From NCBI GenBank assembly GCA_023678885.1, contig CM043013.1, positions 21,670,791 to 21,734,790 of the forward strand: a DNA stretch of 64,000 nt, in the 5' to 3' direction. This document shows positions 24,648 through 36,718 of this stretch, piece by piece. Origin of the DNA: Pogostemon cablin. Taxonomy: Eukaryota; Streptophyta; Magnoliopsida; Lamiales; Lamiaceae. Both the position numbers and the translations under genes were made by a program. How positions within the stretch are numbered: the first letter of the stretch is position 1; each line of letters opens with the position of its first letter. Below the pieces are notes generated by a model. It was not told the DNA's origin. It was given only the letters and a program-made list of their open reading frames with translations, and made no database searches.

Positions 24648-26040
24648 TGTTGGATTGTATACTAAAAGTCTAGCTTTTTGTATGAACAATATTATAACAA
24701 TTAATTTGAAATGAGAATCATATGATCAAATGATTGCATCTTATAATTTATTTATATGTTCGATGCAATAGTCCACTTACTTTATACTGTAGATAATATG
24801 TTGTGCGACAACACGTGGAAGATCATATTATCGGTTTCCTTATAAAGTATAAACAGATGCTCACAATCGAGATAGACGGGGACTCTCTATCGGGATGGTT
24901 GTAGTGTGGTTTGGTATTAGCTTGTCTTGGCTATAGAATCACATTAGTGCACTTGTGTGTATTGAGCAGGACCGCTTGAGATCGTTCGACTTATACTGAC
25001 TTATAGGAGAACTTGATCTCAGTTATTATGGAAGTTCGTGCTCTTAATCCCTATACAATAACCTCGACACGTAGGGCAGTATGTATTTCTTTGATTCATC
25101 AATGGGTGAGATTTACATGTAATTAAATCAACAAACTCGATGAGTTGGGAAGTAGTGTTGTCTCTATGGTGTGCTGTTGATTGTAGAAGGAATCCGTGTC
25201 CGTCATAGGTTGATGATGTCCCCTTGAGGAGCTCATAAGGATTATCATGTAAACCCTGCAGGTGGAATTTATTCCGGCATGATAATGAGGTTGAGTGGTA
25301 CTACTCTTGGATGAGATATTAATTAATTGGGTTGTCAGTAACTTAATTAATTAATGGACATTGTATATCTTAAACATGGGGAGACTAACGGGCTCATAAT
25401 AAGAAGGAGCCCAAAACGTAATTTTGGGATTGGTACGGTAGTGCAATAATAATATTTTAGTGGAATATATTATTATTATTGGACTTAAGTATAAGCTTTG
25501 GGCTAAGCTTGGATACTTAAGCTCAATGGAGGCCCAACTCAATTTCTCCTCCTGGTCCCTGCTGTAGCCCATGTATATAAGTCACCTCAGCTTATCTGGA
25601 ACCCTAATCTGATCTAATTCATTATTCACGTGTGATGAGGGTTGAGAGCAGATTGAGGAGGTCTCGTAGATCGTCGCCCACACGACGTCGAGATCGGACT
25701 TGGGACATACAGCAGAAGATCAGAAGGTAGTTTGCTGCTGCTGTCTGCGACCTTGCGAAATTTGTGTAAATTCGTACAGTGATCAGAATTTGATGATCAA
25801 TATACTGACGGAAAGCTGTCGAAGAGAGGATCGTCTGAACGTAAAGATCATTCAATTCCAATGTCAGACGAGGAAGTTATGGCCATTCTCGTGGGACTGC
25901 GCAGGCTGCCTGCGAGAATCAATCTTCATCAACATACCTTGGTGAAAGGTAATGCGTTTCATGTTTACTTGCTTCCGCTGCTTGTTAGAAATACATGGAA
26001 CCCTAACGAGTCACGTTAACCAAACGATCGAGTGCCAACA
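24648..26040 (+). mobile_element. Young copia 3' LTR
   Basis: TGTTGGATTG to GCCAACA, followed by TSD CCTTC (26,041-26,045). TATATAAG at 25,574-25,581 mirrors the 5' LTR. Confidence 0.93.
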
Positions 26041-27091
26041 CCTTCGTCACCATGTTACCAGATCAGTTCGCCAGCTCGTTGCCGTTGCAACACAACTTGG
26101 TCAGAAGCTTCTTACTCGTTAAATTCCTTCTCACTCTTCATGTCAACACCATCAGAGGTGAGAACCCGAAAAGCAACCACCTGGTCCGCCGTCGATCGCT
26201 CTCCACCTACTTCCGTCGGAGGCGCGAGCCCAACAAGCAGCTACCATGGATAGCCCGCTGTTGATCGCTCTATACCTCACGGTGTGAGCCCGAAAAGCAA
26301 CCACCATGGGTGGTCCACCGTCGATCGCTCTCCACCTCGACGTCACTAGTCTTGACTCCTTGTGTATGTTAAGGTCTTCTCTTCTCTTCTCTTCTCTTTT
26401 GCGTGAAAAAGAAAGGAAGGAAAAAGGGAAACAAAGAAAAACAAGGAAAAGAGCAAAGAGATACAGAAGAAGAATATAAAAAAATAAGTGGTGGAGCTTA
26501 CCTTGATGATTATGTGAAGACAAATAAGTAGTTCAATTGAAAAGAAAAAGATGAGAAGGGAAGAGAGCAGGGGTATGATAACATAGCAAGAGGATTGATT
26601 ACCTTGTGAGGTAAGTCACTCTGCAGGTTGTTGATTGTTGATATTACCTACTCGAAGCTCTTCACCTACAGAAGGGAAAAGAATTCATAAGAATCTGAAG
26701 TGTATGGATTATAAACCATGTGCAGGAGAAAAGGTATGAAAATTACTTTTGATGGATCCTTTTTCACTTGTTGTTGGCAGTGAAGATTTGAAGATCGAGG
26801 GGTCTCCTTATATAGTTTGGGAGATCTCTTGTGGATAATAGGATATGTATGAGGATCCCATGAGTATCTAGGTGCTTGTATATCTTTGGAGAATATTTCT
26901 TTTATTGGGCTTGAGATATTGAGATACGTATGTTGCCAAGAAAATATCTAAGGTCATCATATTACTTGGGACTCAAGTTTATTCGGATGGGGTGAATTGG
27001 AAGCATTGACGCTTATGCCAGGGAAAAAGGAAAGTGTGTGAATACGTATTGCAATTTGTCCACTTTAAAAAAAAAATTCAGTGAACAAAAT
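26041..27091 (+). other. Gypsy non-coding region, right part
   Basis: Continuation of the gypsy element after the copia insertion. The first 300 bp are GC-rich and hold three copies of a 60-bp unit. The remainder is purine/pyrimidine-biased (TCTTCTCTTC run near 26,373) and AT-rich with no gene that I recognise. A 123-codon minus-strand frame (26,152-26,523) covers the repeat and a hydrophobic stretch; I do not consider it a gene. Confidence 0.55.
26157..26340 (+). repeat. Three copies of a ~60-bp repeat
   Basis: Units begin GAGAACCCGAAAAGCAACCA-like at about 26,159, 26,225 and 26,286, each ending TCGATCGCTCTCCACCT or a close variant. Spacing is about 60 bp. Confidence 0.75.
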
Positions 27092-27104
27092 GCAAGGGGG
27101 CATT
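27092..27104 (+). other. Polypurine tract of the gypsy element
   Basis: GCAAGGGGGCATT lies directly before the 3' LTR. AAGGGGGCAT is typical of Tat-type elements. Confidence 0.8.
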
Positions 27105-28203
27105 TGTAGGCAATAAAATTTATTGCCTAATAAATGTAAATGCAAAGGAGAATATGGAGTATGAAATATTGATTAAATATTTATTTATTTATTAAGGAAT
27201 TTAAAGAAATTAATTCTTGATAATTAATATAATTATTTGAGCCCAAATTCAAGTCAAGTGGGCTCAATTCAAGTCAAGTGGGCTCGATTCAAATCAAGAG
27301 GGCCTGACCCAAATCAGTAAACCTAAGAAATAAATCATGTGGGCCTGATTCAAGTCAAACAAGCCCAGCAAATCAAGTCCAGCAGGCCTAGTTAAATTAA
27401 TTAGGCTCAGGTTAAATCCTACGGGTTTAATTAAATTAATAGGCCCGTATCAAGTCCAGCAGGCCTAGTTAAATTAATTAGGCCCAGGTTAAATCCTACG
27501 GGTTTGATTAAATTAAATAGGCCCGTATCCAGTCCAGCAGGCTTAAAGCCCAACATATCTTTTAAAGGAGAAAATATCTCTCAAGTGGTTATTTTCTCTA
27601 CCTATAAATAAAGACCTCCAGTCCTCATTCCAAACACTCTGAAAATCCTGAAGACCTGAAGAACTCTGAAGATTCAAGTGAAAATCAAGTTCGATCAAGA
27701 TCCGGTCAAGTGAAGTTCAAGTCAAGATCAAGACCAAGTTCAAGTACAAGATCAAGATCGAGTCGAAGAACATTCAAGATCTTCAAATCAAGTTCAAGTC
27801 ATCTTCAAGTCAAGAACAGCCTCCGATCAAAGACCAAGGTGCTAAGCCTCTTTGATCCGGCGTTCTTCATATCAAATTCATTCATCTGTCTCCGTGAAGT
27901 CAACGGTGTTCTACCAAATTGAACGGCGTTCTTCACAGTAAACCTTCAAGTCAACGTTTGATCCGAACAAAGGCTCGACGCCTCCGGATAAACGTTTTAA
28001 AGCTTCAGGACAACCCGAGCTCGGACAAGCTTCATCCGAAGATCCGGCTCCGAAAGTTGAAAAAGTCAAGAAGTCAACTCAAGAGAGGAATCAGAGGATA
28101 AATAGAAGCTGTTCACTTAAATTCTCAACTTCAATCCATATCGGATTATTTTGTAATCTCTTTTGTGTTTATTATTTTAATAAATACAAAATTTGTTGTT
28201 ACA
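27105..28203 (+). mobile_element. Gypsy 3' LTR
   Basis: TGTAGGCAAT to TTGTTACA, followed by TSD GAGTG at 28,204-28,208. About nine substitutions and one 6-bp indel (TACAAG near 27,744) against the 5' LTR. TATAAATA is at 27,603-27,610. Confidence 0.93.
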
Positions 28204-29339
28204 GAGTGTAAGCTTAAAAGTGTCCATCAATGAACTAAAGCAAGCTTCAAGATCATAGAACATCCATTTTGATAAGGAAATCCAGTCATATGGATTTAAT
28301 CAATGCTTGGATGGGCTTTGTGTATTGAATAGAGTGACGGAAACGTGGTGGTATTTCTTGAATGTACGTAGATAGTATCTTGCTCATTGGAGACAATGAA
28401 AGAGTATTGTCAGGCGTATGGATATGGTTGATAAAGCAGTATGAAATGAAGGACTTTAGAGAAGCAAAATATATTCTTTCAATCTTGGTAATAAGGATCA
28501 AGAGAAAGGATATTAGGCTTATCTCAAGCTTCGTATAAATGATACAATCCTTACTCGATTTAGCATGTGACTTTATCTAAGGATTTGTGTCTTAAGACAC
28601 AAAAGAAGATAAAATGGATAAAGGTGGTTTCCTATGCTTTGGCAATAAGAAAGCTTAATCTATGGAATGCTATGCACGAGATTAGATATCTGTTTGCCAA
28701 TGGCATAGTTAGTAAGTATCAAGGTAACTTGGAACAAGAATATTGAATTATGGTAAGACATATTTGAAGTGCCTGAGAAGGACTGGAAATAATATGTAGG
28801 CTTATCGGACAGATTCATTACTTCTTGACGGTTATATAGATTTCTTTTTTTAAATCATGGGGACAGCAGTAAATCCACCTTAAGGGTTATGGGTTTAATT
28901 CTCGAAGTAGAACCATAGTATGGAGGAATGTTATATAGAAATATATTTCGAACTCCACCATGGAAAAATGATAATATTGGAGCCTTGTGGTAGCCAAAGT
29001 ATCTGTATTGTTCTAGAAACTTTGGAATGGACTTAGATGTGATTTTGGGTTTGTCCAAGGTTATCACAATTTATTGTGGTAATATTGGTGCAGTTGCAAA
29101 CATGAAGAAATCACGAGCCCATAAGGTACTTAAACATATTGAGAGCCAGTACTACCTGATACGAGAAATCGTATGATAAGGGGAAGATTGTTGTCGCCTA
29201 GATTGCATTGGATGATAACCTAGTAAATCCTTTTACAAGGACCTTAAGGCGAAAGCTTTTGATGGTCAAGTAGTGGGAGTGGAAATTAGATGTATGTCAG
29301 CAGATATGGCATCATAGTCTTTTAGTATAAGTGGGAAAT
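28204..29339 (+). pseudogene. Decayed copia pol, 3' part (outer element)
   Basis: Continues the RT/RNase H remnant broken off at 6,164. It aligns with 23,505-24,647 of the young element. All frames are broken. It ends with a decayed polypurine tract, AAGTGGGAAAT, at 29,329-29,339. Confidence 0.8.
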
Positions 29340-30514
29340 TATTAGATTGTATACTAAAAGTCTAGCTTTTTATATGAACAATGTTTAGACAATATTTGAA
29401 ATGAGAATCATGTTATTAAACATTTGCAATAATGTTGCAAAAATCTATTTACTTTATACTGTAGATAATGTGGTGTGCGGCGTCACATGGAAGGTCATAT
29501 TATCGGCTCTTTATAAAGTATAAATAGATATTCACAGCCAAGATAGAAGGGGACTATCTATCGGTATGGTTGTAGTGTGATTTGGCATTAGTCTATCTCG
29601 ACTCTAGTACACTGTGTGTATTGAATAAGATTGCCAATGAGATCGTTTGGTTTATACTGATTATATAATAGAACTAGATCTCTGTTATTATGGATGTTCA
29701 TTCTCTTAATCCCTATATAATAACCTCGACACATAAGCTAGTATTTATTTTCTTGATTCATCAATAGGTGAGATTTAATTATTAAATCAATATGCTTGGT
29801 GAGTCGGGAGATGATGCTGTCTCTATGGTGTGCTGTTGATTGTAGAAGGAATATGTGTTCTAACAGAATTGGTTGATGATATCCCCTTGAGGAGCTCATA
29901 ATGATTATCATGTAAACCCTGCAGGTGGATTTTTTCCGGCATGATAATAAGGTTGAGTGGTACTACTCTCGGTACATAAATTAATTAATTGAGTTGTCAG
30001 TAATTTAATTAATTAATGGTCATTAAATCTTAAACACGGGGAGACTAACGGACTCATAATAAAAAGGTGCTCATAACGTAATTTGGGATTAGGGTGGCAA
30101 TGAAATAATATTTCTTTAGTGGACTGATTTATTATTATTGGACTTAAGTATAAATTTTGGGCTAAACTTGGATGCTTAAGCCCAATGGGAGGCCCAAACC
30201 CTAATTTCTCCTCTTGTAGCATATAAATAGCCAATCTCAGTAGTCCAGTAAACTTAATTCACACGCCAAAAATATGAGTTTGAGGGAGAAACTGCAGATT
30301 GAGTTTGTCTTATAGATCGTTGCCCACACAACATCAAGACGTGGCTTAGGAATATAATATAAGATCGGAAGGTCATTTGTACCTGTTGCTGCTGTTCAAC
30401 CTCTACATCAAACCCTGGTAAAAGGTAATACGATTCAACTTTTATGCTTCCACTGCTGTAGAATTGCATGGAACCCTAATGGTTCACGTTAACCAAAAGA
30501 TCCAAACGGCAACA
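29340..30514 (+). mobile_element. Outer copia 3' LTR
   Basis: It begins TATTAGATTG where the family reads TGTTGGATTG and ends GGCAACA. Alignment to 792-1,941 and 24,648-26,040 runs through its length. Confidence 0.85.
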
Positions 30515-31486
30515 CGATCAGCAATCAGCAGATGGCACGAGCGGCGCGAGCATGCTGCACGAGCAGAAATTGGACAGAAGGCAATGTGGTCCGCACGAAT
30601 GGATCATGCAGCCGACATGACTCATGCTGGCTACATCCTAATGCAGGTGCATCGACGACATGATGAGCAGTGGCTACATGGGAGTGGCGCGACCCGTGCT
30701 GGTGCTCGGCACGAGTCGTGACTTACGTGTAGTGGAGCCAAGGGTTTTCGTTTATACGTGCGATTGACTGCGTTTTCAATTGTAATATATAACTGTCATA
30801 ATTGATTTAATTATCTGACTATTGTTATATATGTATGTATGTTCAATGTGATTTACTGCTTTATATTGCTATGATAGGAGCATGCTAGGTTGCATATTAT
30901 ATTTGAAATATTGTATGCATGTAAAAACCCTCTTGTTAAATAACTGAGTGGGAGAAGGATTAGTTAATAAATCACGCGGCCTCCATTATTGGTTTGTTAT
31001 GTGATGCAAGTAAGCTTACCTATTGGCTAAAGTGCCTTCCTCCCCAACGGATGAGTTTTATTTGTGGATCACTAGAATAAATTTCTTTAAGATGGTTATA
31101 GGAAATTATTTAAGCGCATGTGATCTTCTCCAACTGAAGGGGCACAACCTTAAGTAATGGACTTAGTATCAAATAATATTATACACTTAGGTGTAGTTAA
31201 TAAGTATCCTCCCCAACGGAGTCACTGCTATTATTTGCATGGCTAAAGGACAACCACCTATTAATCATTGAGTCATAAGGTTAAATTGACATATGGAATT
31301 ATTGGGTAAAACCTTCTCTTACGAATATTTGGGTTTGAATACATCCACACTAATGTGGCATGTAAATTAACGGTGTTTGAGATGTCGGTGAATTTATTTT
31401 ATATTATTTTTGAGGGAATCAATATAAATTTTAAATTCGAAGTGTTTGATCGCTGTATTTATTTACTTGATTCTCAAGTTTTTCAA
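30515..31486 (+). other. Leader of a further copia copy
   Basis: No primer site follows the LTR at 30,514, so the LTR is not this copy's own 5' LTR unless that site was lost. 30,515-30,780 is a GC-rich variable segment with GCACGAG words; from about 30,780 the conserved leader leads into gag at 31,487. The simplest reading is that the outer element was inserted in the leader of another copia element whose 5' part lies left of the window. Confidence 0.6.
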
Positions 31487-33081
31487 ATGGCTTTCAATCC
31501 ACTTGTTGTAATACTTAAAGAAAATAAACTTACTGGTCCAAACTACATTGATTGGAAACGAAACCTGTATATTGTTCTTACTGCTGAGGAATATAAGTTT
31601 GTGCTCACTGATCCATGTCCTCAAGCGCCCACTGCAGACTCTACTGATGAGGAGATTGCTGCTCATAGGAGGTGGACCAAGGCTGATGAGATGGTGCGGT
31701 GTTACATTTTGGCTTCTATTTTGAATGTATTGCAACATCAGCATCATGCCATGGCAACTGCCTCGGCTATAATGCTACATCTCAAAGAACTCTTCTGACA
31801 CTAGAATAGGGCTGCTAGGCAAGAGGCCATGATTGCATTGACGAATACTAGAATGGCTAAGGGTGCTCCCGTGAGGGATCACGTCCTTAGAATAATGGGC
31901 CAACTCAATGAGTTGGAAGTCCTAAGAGCTGAAATTGATGGGGAATCCCAAGACAATTTCATCCTCCAAAGCTTTCATAGGAGTTTTGAGCAGTTTTGAT
32001 TGAACTACAACATGAACCGTAGGTTGTATTCGTTACCAGAATTCCTGACAGAACTTGCGGCGGCAGAAGGGCTTATTCGTCATCATCCTCAAGTGAATGT
32101 TGCTGAAAATGTTGCTCGACCTAGGCCGAGAGGCGGTAGGAAGAAGAAGCAGCAAGAAAATTCAACAGCAAACAAGGGAGGTGGAGCATAAGGAGGTGTG
32201 GTTAAAAAGCCTAAAGGCAAGTGCTTCAAATGCAAGCAGCCGGGACACTACAAGGTCGACTGCCCTCTTCTAAAGGGGAACAAGGAAGGTATGTCATATT
32301 TACTTGTTGTTAATTCATGTTTAGCGGCTGTATCTACTGACACATGGTATGTAGATACGGGAGCCACTGATCATGTCTACAATTCATTGCGGGGGTTCAA
32401 GCCAACCTGACAGCTAAGTGATGGAGAGATTGCCATATTCATAGGTGATGCTACGAAAGTGGCGGCTGTTGCAGTGGTAGTTTTTTATTTATCGTTTGAT
32501 AGGAATAAAACTCTAATTTTGAGAGATTGTCTTTACGTACCTTCTTTTAGAAAGAATTTAATTTTGGTTTCTAAGTTGTTTAAAGATGGATATTCTGTTT
32601 ATTTTAATGACAATGTTATTATTATGAAGAATGTAATTGTTATCTGTTATGGTACATTGATAGATAATCTGTATACTCTTAATCCTGTATCTCTTGTGAT
32701 GCAACAAATGAAAATTAATAATGCATTTACTAATCTTAATAAGAGAAAAGAACCTTCAAAAATGAACCAAACATATCTTTGGCATTTAAGACATGATCAT
32801 ATTAACTTGATTAGGATCCAAAAGTTGATAGAAGATGGACCGTTGGGTTCATTGGAACTAGAAAACTATCCAAATTGTGAATTATGCTTCGAAGGGAAGA
32901 TGACTAAAAGGCCTTTTAAGGAAAAGGGGTATAGAGCCAAAAATGCATTGGAATTGGTTTATTCTGATTTGTGGTCTTATGTCTATCCAAGCAAGAGGTG
33001 GTTATGAATACTACGTCACTTTCATTGACAATTATTCAAGGTATGGATATATTTATTTGATGTGCCGCAAGTCTAAGTACT
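31487..33081 (+). pseudogene. Copia gag-protease-integrase remnant, copy 3
   Basis: ATG 31,487 opens a copia gag with LTGPNYIDWKRNL and a conserved helical region (104 codons to a stop at 31,798). After further stops it continues through MGQLNELEVLRAEIDG. The CCHC knuckle CFKCKQPGHYKVDC is at 32,220-32,265, protease motif WYVDTGATDHV near 32,350, and gag-pre-integrase WHLRHDHIN with CELCFEGKM near 32,780-32,910. It ends in the integrase core, cut by the LTR starting at 33,082. About six stops or shifts are seen. It is better preserved than the two copies to its left. Confidence 0.85.
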
Positions 33082-34911
33082 TGATGAGAGTGAAAATAAG
33101 CGTGTTTCAGTATCTAATTTAACACTTTTATTATGAGAATTGTTTTCATATATTAGCACAAGTGTATTATATTCAATATATTTGAGTAAAAAGTGCATTT
33201 GAGGTATTTTATTATGTTTTAGGTGGAAAAATAATCAAAAGAGCAAACTTGGAGAAAATGTGTAACTTGTGCAAGAATGCTAAAAAACGTACGTCCAACT
33301 TTTGTAATTTTTATGTGTTTTTATGGAAATCAAAACTGCAAGTGTGATTACTGATTGGAAAGCCATAGAAGAGAGAATCGTTTTGGCATAAGAAACACCT
33401 CAATCGGAGTCCAAACAAGAAAGTTATGATCAAAATGGTGACATAGCGCAAGCTGTGCCGAACAGAACGGCCGTGCAAATTTGCAGGACTTGTTACACAT
33501 TCAAATATTGTAGTTTTTATAATTTCTTTATAAGGATAGAAATCCAAGGAAGTGAGGATCACGTGAGTACAAGAATCACTCAAATCAGAGTTTGGATGTG
33601 GAAGTTATGCACGAAAGAGTGAGACTGCACATGCAGCTTGACCATTAGTTCGACCAAGGCCTTCCAGTTCGACCAAAACCACTTTGGTCGAAATGGGACA
33701 CGGAAATTTGTTTTCGTCGTGTTTTACCCAGTGCGTGTATTTTTGCATTTTTCAAGAAAAAGCTCATCCAAGGTCTATAAGGAGAGCTTACAAGTATAAA
33801 AGGGGATGTAGATCACACCAAGGGAGGAACCACAACATAATCATCCTACACCCCATAAGGGGGGATCACCCCACAACCATCATCCACATCCTTTCCTCCA
33901 TCCATCTATCACTTTGAAGATTCGTCTGCTGAATCAAAAGGAGAACCAAGAGGAGAATTCAAGACAGAGAAGGACGTGACGACGCCCACATCTAGGGTTT
34001 TATTCGTTTCCTAATTTATCTCATATTTTCCAGACATATGGGTAAGATTTATCCAACCCCCATGATTGTTCTCCGCAACATCATGGGCTAGAACCATTTT
34101 GGTAGATTTAGGGTTTTGAAGGTTTTATGAATTCATTAAACTCTCTTGTGTGTCCTCCGTACAATACTACTTGTGGATTGATTTTATAAATGATTTTGCT
34201 TTCTTAATCCAGATTCACGGTCGTTTTGTGCATCTTCAATTGGTATATAGAGTCTGAATATATATCTTAATTGTAGATTTAGTGCGTTCACCGCTAAACA
34301 GGATTCCATGCTATGATTCTAAGTGAGGAGACTCCGAAGATTCATTAGAACTATCATATATAAATGTTTATTAATTGAACTGAATTCGGGTTAGTAAGCA
34401 GGATAAAGAGTAATTTTATAGTATCTATAAAGGGAGATCATATCGGGTTAGATTCCAGACGTAGGAAATATTTGATACTGATAGTAACTACAAAAGGGGG
34501 TGAAATTATATCTCTTGCTTCGAGGTTATTCACACGTGTTACACGCGTATTTACTTGTGTCTATAGACTAGATTTGCATGGTTTAGTGATGAGTTCATAG
34601 TCCATAAGGCAGAGTCGGCCTGCACTTGAGAGGGAAGTTAAGTAGTAAAACTCTACATGTTCTCCATTCTTGAGACACTTTCGTATTCTTTTAGTGCTTT
34701 TTTTTATTAATTGTTATTTAAGATTTTTATTAGTAATTAATAATTTGATACCTTAGTATTATTGCCAACTTGTCTTAATTAATCCGATTATAATTAAATT
34801 GATAATACGCCGTCGTTTGGGTTTGATATTTAACTTGGTCGCTTGCTTAAGTTGCAATTGATAACCTTAAATCTTGGGAATTTATTTTACATGCAAAGAA
34901 AATGCTCATCA
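33082..34911 (+). mobile_element. Athila-like LTR (family A), forward
   Basis: It starts TGATGAGAGTG and ends GCTCATCA, so its ends form the inverted repeat TGATG/CATCA. Length is 1,830 bp. It is followed by a tRNA-Asp primer site. TATAAAAG at 33,795-33,802 is a likely promoter. It interrupts copia copy 3 inside integrase. Confidence 0.88.
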
Positions 34912-34917
34912 AGTTTT

Positions 34918-34935
34918 TGGCGCCGTTACCGGGGA
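34918..34935 (+). other. Primer-binding site, tRNA-Asp
   Basis: TGGCGCCGTTACCGGGGA is complementary, with one mismatch to the common plant form, to the 3' terminal 18 nt of tRNA-Asp(GTC). This site is typical of Athila-like elements. Confidence 0.85.
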
Positions 34936-35076
34936 CGGCTATTATTAATGATTTTATTATTTTTAGTTGATTAAGACTTTTATTTTTTATTATTTATTTC
35001 TATCTAATCTTGAATTTTTCTGAGGTACTTGTGCACTAGGATAAGGAAAGGAATGAATAACACATTAAGCATAACA

Positions 35077-35757
35077 TGGCCGGAACAAGGCAGAATCCGA
35101 AAAATATTGCCACATGTGAAATTTTCACGAACAATGGAATTGACAACATGTTGATAGGAGCAAGGGGGGAAGATGATGATTTTGAGATACATCCCGATCT
35201 TATCAGCATGGTAGAGAAGAATCCTTTTCTGGAGTTTCCTTTGAAGATCCATATCAACATCTCAAAAGATTTCTTTGTTATGCAAACAATAAAAAGGGAG
35301 CTGGAGCTCATAACAATGCTAGAAGGATCGCCCTATTCAAGTTCTATTCGATAGATAGGGCAAAAGATTGGTATGAGACTCTTGATGCAATAAATTGTAC
35401 TACATGGGACCAACTGCAGGAGAAGTTCTTAGAGAGATACATGCCACCCTCAAGGATCTTAAGAATGAAGCAAGAGATCACCCAATTTATTATAAACCAG
35501 GGTGAGAAATTTCATGAGGCGTGGGACAGGTTTAAAGATATGCTCAGGAGGTGCCCAAAACAAGGGATGTCTACGGCTCAATATATAAGTGTCTTCTACT
35601 ATGGATTGAATTGTGAGTCGCGTATTCTTATTGATTCATCATCTGGTGGAGCGTTGTTATCTAAAACAGCACTTGAAGCAGAAAAATTATTCGAAGACAT
35701 CTCTATGAATTCACGTGATTGGCTTATGGAAAGAGTAAGAGGCACATATGTACTGTA
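35077..35757 (+). pseudogene. Athila-like gag, frameshifted
   Basis: It starts at ATG 35,077 (MAGTRQNPKN) and runs in frame to about 35,235, where an indel shifts it. The retrotransposon gag core resumes from about 35,345 (DWYETLDA, TTWDQLQEKFLERYMPPS, EAWDRFKDMLRRCP, FYYGLNCESR) to TAA 35,755-35,757. The intact equivalent is at 52,590-53,267. No protease or polymerase follows, so the copy is truncated or of a gag-only type. Confidence 0.82.
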
Positions 35758-35760
35758 AAT

Positions 35761-36718
35761 TACTCGAAAAAAAAGGTATCAAATTTTCAATAGTCACATT
35801 CTACTATAAACAGCCTGTTCTATAATTTTCTACCATTTTATTTAAGAGTTTAATGTTTCAAATTATATTATGCTATCATTTAGAAGCTGAATCCTTTGGA
35901 AAATTAGATGGGGATGGGTTGTTTGTATGTTCAATGCAATTAATTGTACTTGTCTCCAAAATGTGTATGATTTGATTGAAATTGTTGTAGTTCATTTATT
36001 AAGTTGAGTGCAGTTGTTCACTGAAATGAATTAAATAGCGGGTATAAATTATGAAATCTAGTGAAGAGGGTGAGTATTTTCGGAATTGTTTAGAGAGAAA
36101 ATTGAATCTTTTGTTGTGGCAAAAAGCTCCTGCTATGAAGTTATGTTATATAATATATTAGCTTTATGTGTTTGTGGGTTATCTTTACCTTACATATTTT
36201 ACAGGGCTGAACCATTTTCCACTTGCTTTTTAGTTTTACTTACATTATTGGAACACATTTTCATCTTGTCTTCAATGCATTGTTTTATTCTTCGATTAAT
36301 ATGATTTTGAATAACTTATGTTTTGTATATTTGCCTGCTTATTTTAGTGGAAAATCAAGTATGATAACCTTTTGTATTTTTCATGGATTTTTTTAAATCA
36401 CTTTAGATGCATTCATAATTATTTTTAAATGCAATTTTCTTGAATAAATTACTACATTGAAGTCAAGAAACCAAGGAGCCTTGCATCTCTTAGGATCATT
36501 AACATGGTTAAAAGGTATGCCTTTTAAGGATTCACTCTAAAAAAGAAAGAAGTCCTTTTATAAATATTAGTTTTTCTAATTCATAGACTGCTCATATTGA
36601 TCAAAATAACATTATAAATTTTCAGGATTTAAACCCAAAAAATAACTATATCGAGATGGATTTTCATCATTTTTCATACGTATTTGGATCAAGAAAAAAA
36701 ATTCAGCCGCAATAAGGG
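35761..36718. other. AT-rich stretch, nothing recognised
   Basis: No coding motif, LTR end or repeat match was found between the truncated gag and the tandem array. It may be the internal non-coding part of the family-A element. Confidence 0.4.

Larger units (their letters stand above)
18037..26040 (+). mobile_element. Young non-autonomous Ty1/copia element nested in the gypsy element
   Basis: An 8,004-bp element with LTRs of 1,394 and 1,393 bp that differ at about 13 positions by hand count (roughly 0.9%). It has a perfect initiator-tRNA primer site, a polypurine tract and a 5-bp TSD. Its internal 5.2 kb is a long repeat-rich leader plus thoroughly broken gag-pol, so it cannot encode its own proteins. 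It inserted into the non-coding part of the gypsy element. Close LTR identity with dead coding sequence implies mobilisation in trans. Confidence 0.93.
6165..28203 (+). mobile_element. Large Ty3/gypsy retrotransposon, Tat-like lineage
   Basis: A structurally complete element of 22.0 kb, or about 14.0 kb after removing the copia element nested in it. The order is 5' LTR, primer site, gag, protease, reverse transcriptase, RNase H, second RNase H, integrase, an antisense gene, non-coding sequence, polypurine tract and 3' LTR. The second (aRNH) RNase H domain before integrase and the antisense extra gene point to the Tat lineage. LTRs differ by about 9 substitutions and one 6-bp indel by hand count, so insertion was recent. 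Gag-pol needs two repairs to be open, so this copy is probably not autonomous now. Confidence 0.92.
65..30514 (+). mobile_element. Outer (oldest) Ty1/copia retrotransposon, host of nested insertions
   Basis: The element consists of a 5' LTR remnant (65-330), a primer-binding site, a long leader, decayed gag-pol (about 3,940-6,164 and 28,204-29,339) and a 3' LTR (29,340-30,514). It is split by a solo LTR (792-1,941) and by a 22-kb gypsy element (6,165-28,203). Sequence flanking the gypsy insertion reads continuously across the join and aligns with the same region of the young copia element at 23,460-23,510. The two LTR remnants differ at roughly 25 of 266 positions by hand count, making it much older than its guests. 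No protein can be made from it. The left TSD is not visible because another element covers it. Confidence 0.85.

Noticed and set aside
26152..26523. A minus-strand gene with a hydrophobic N-terminus
   Set aside because: The frame is made by a 60-bp direct repeat and a TC-rich tract in the gypsy non-coding region; no motif and no supporting context.
29340..30514. The 5' LTR of the copia copy that follows it
   Set aside because: No primer-binding site follows at 30,515. The polypurine tract on its left shows that it is the 3' LTR of the outer element.
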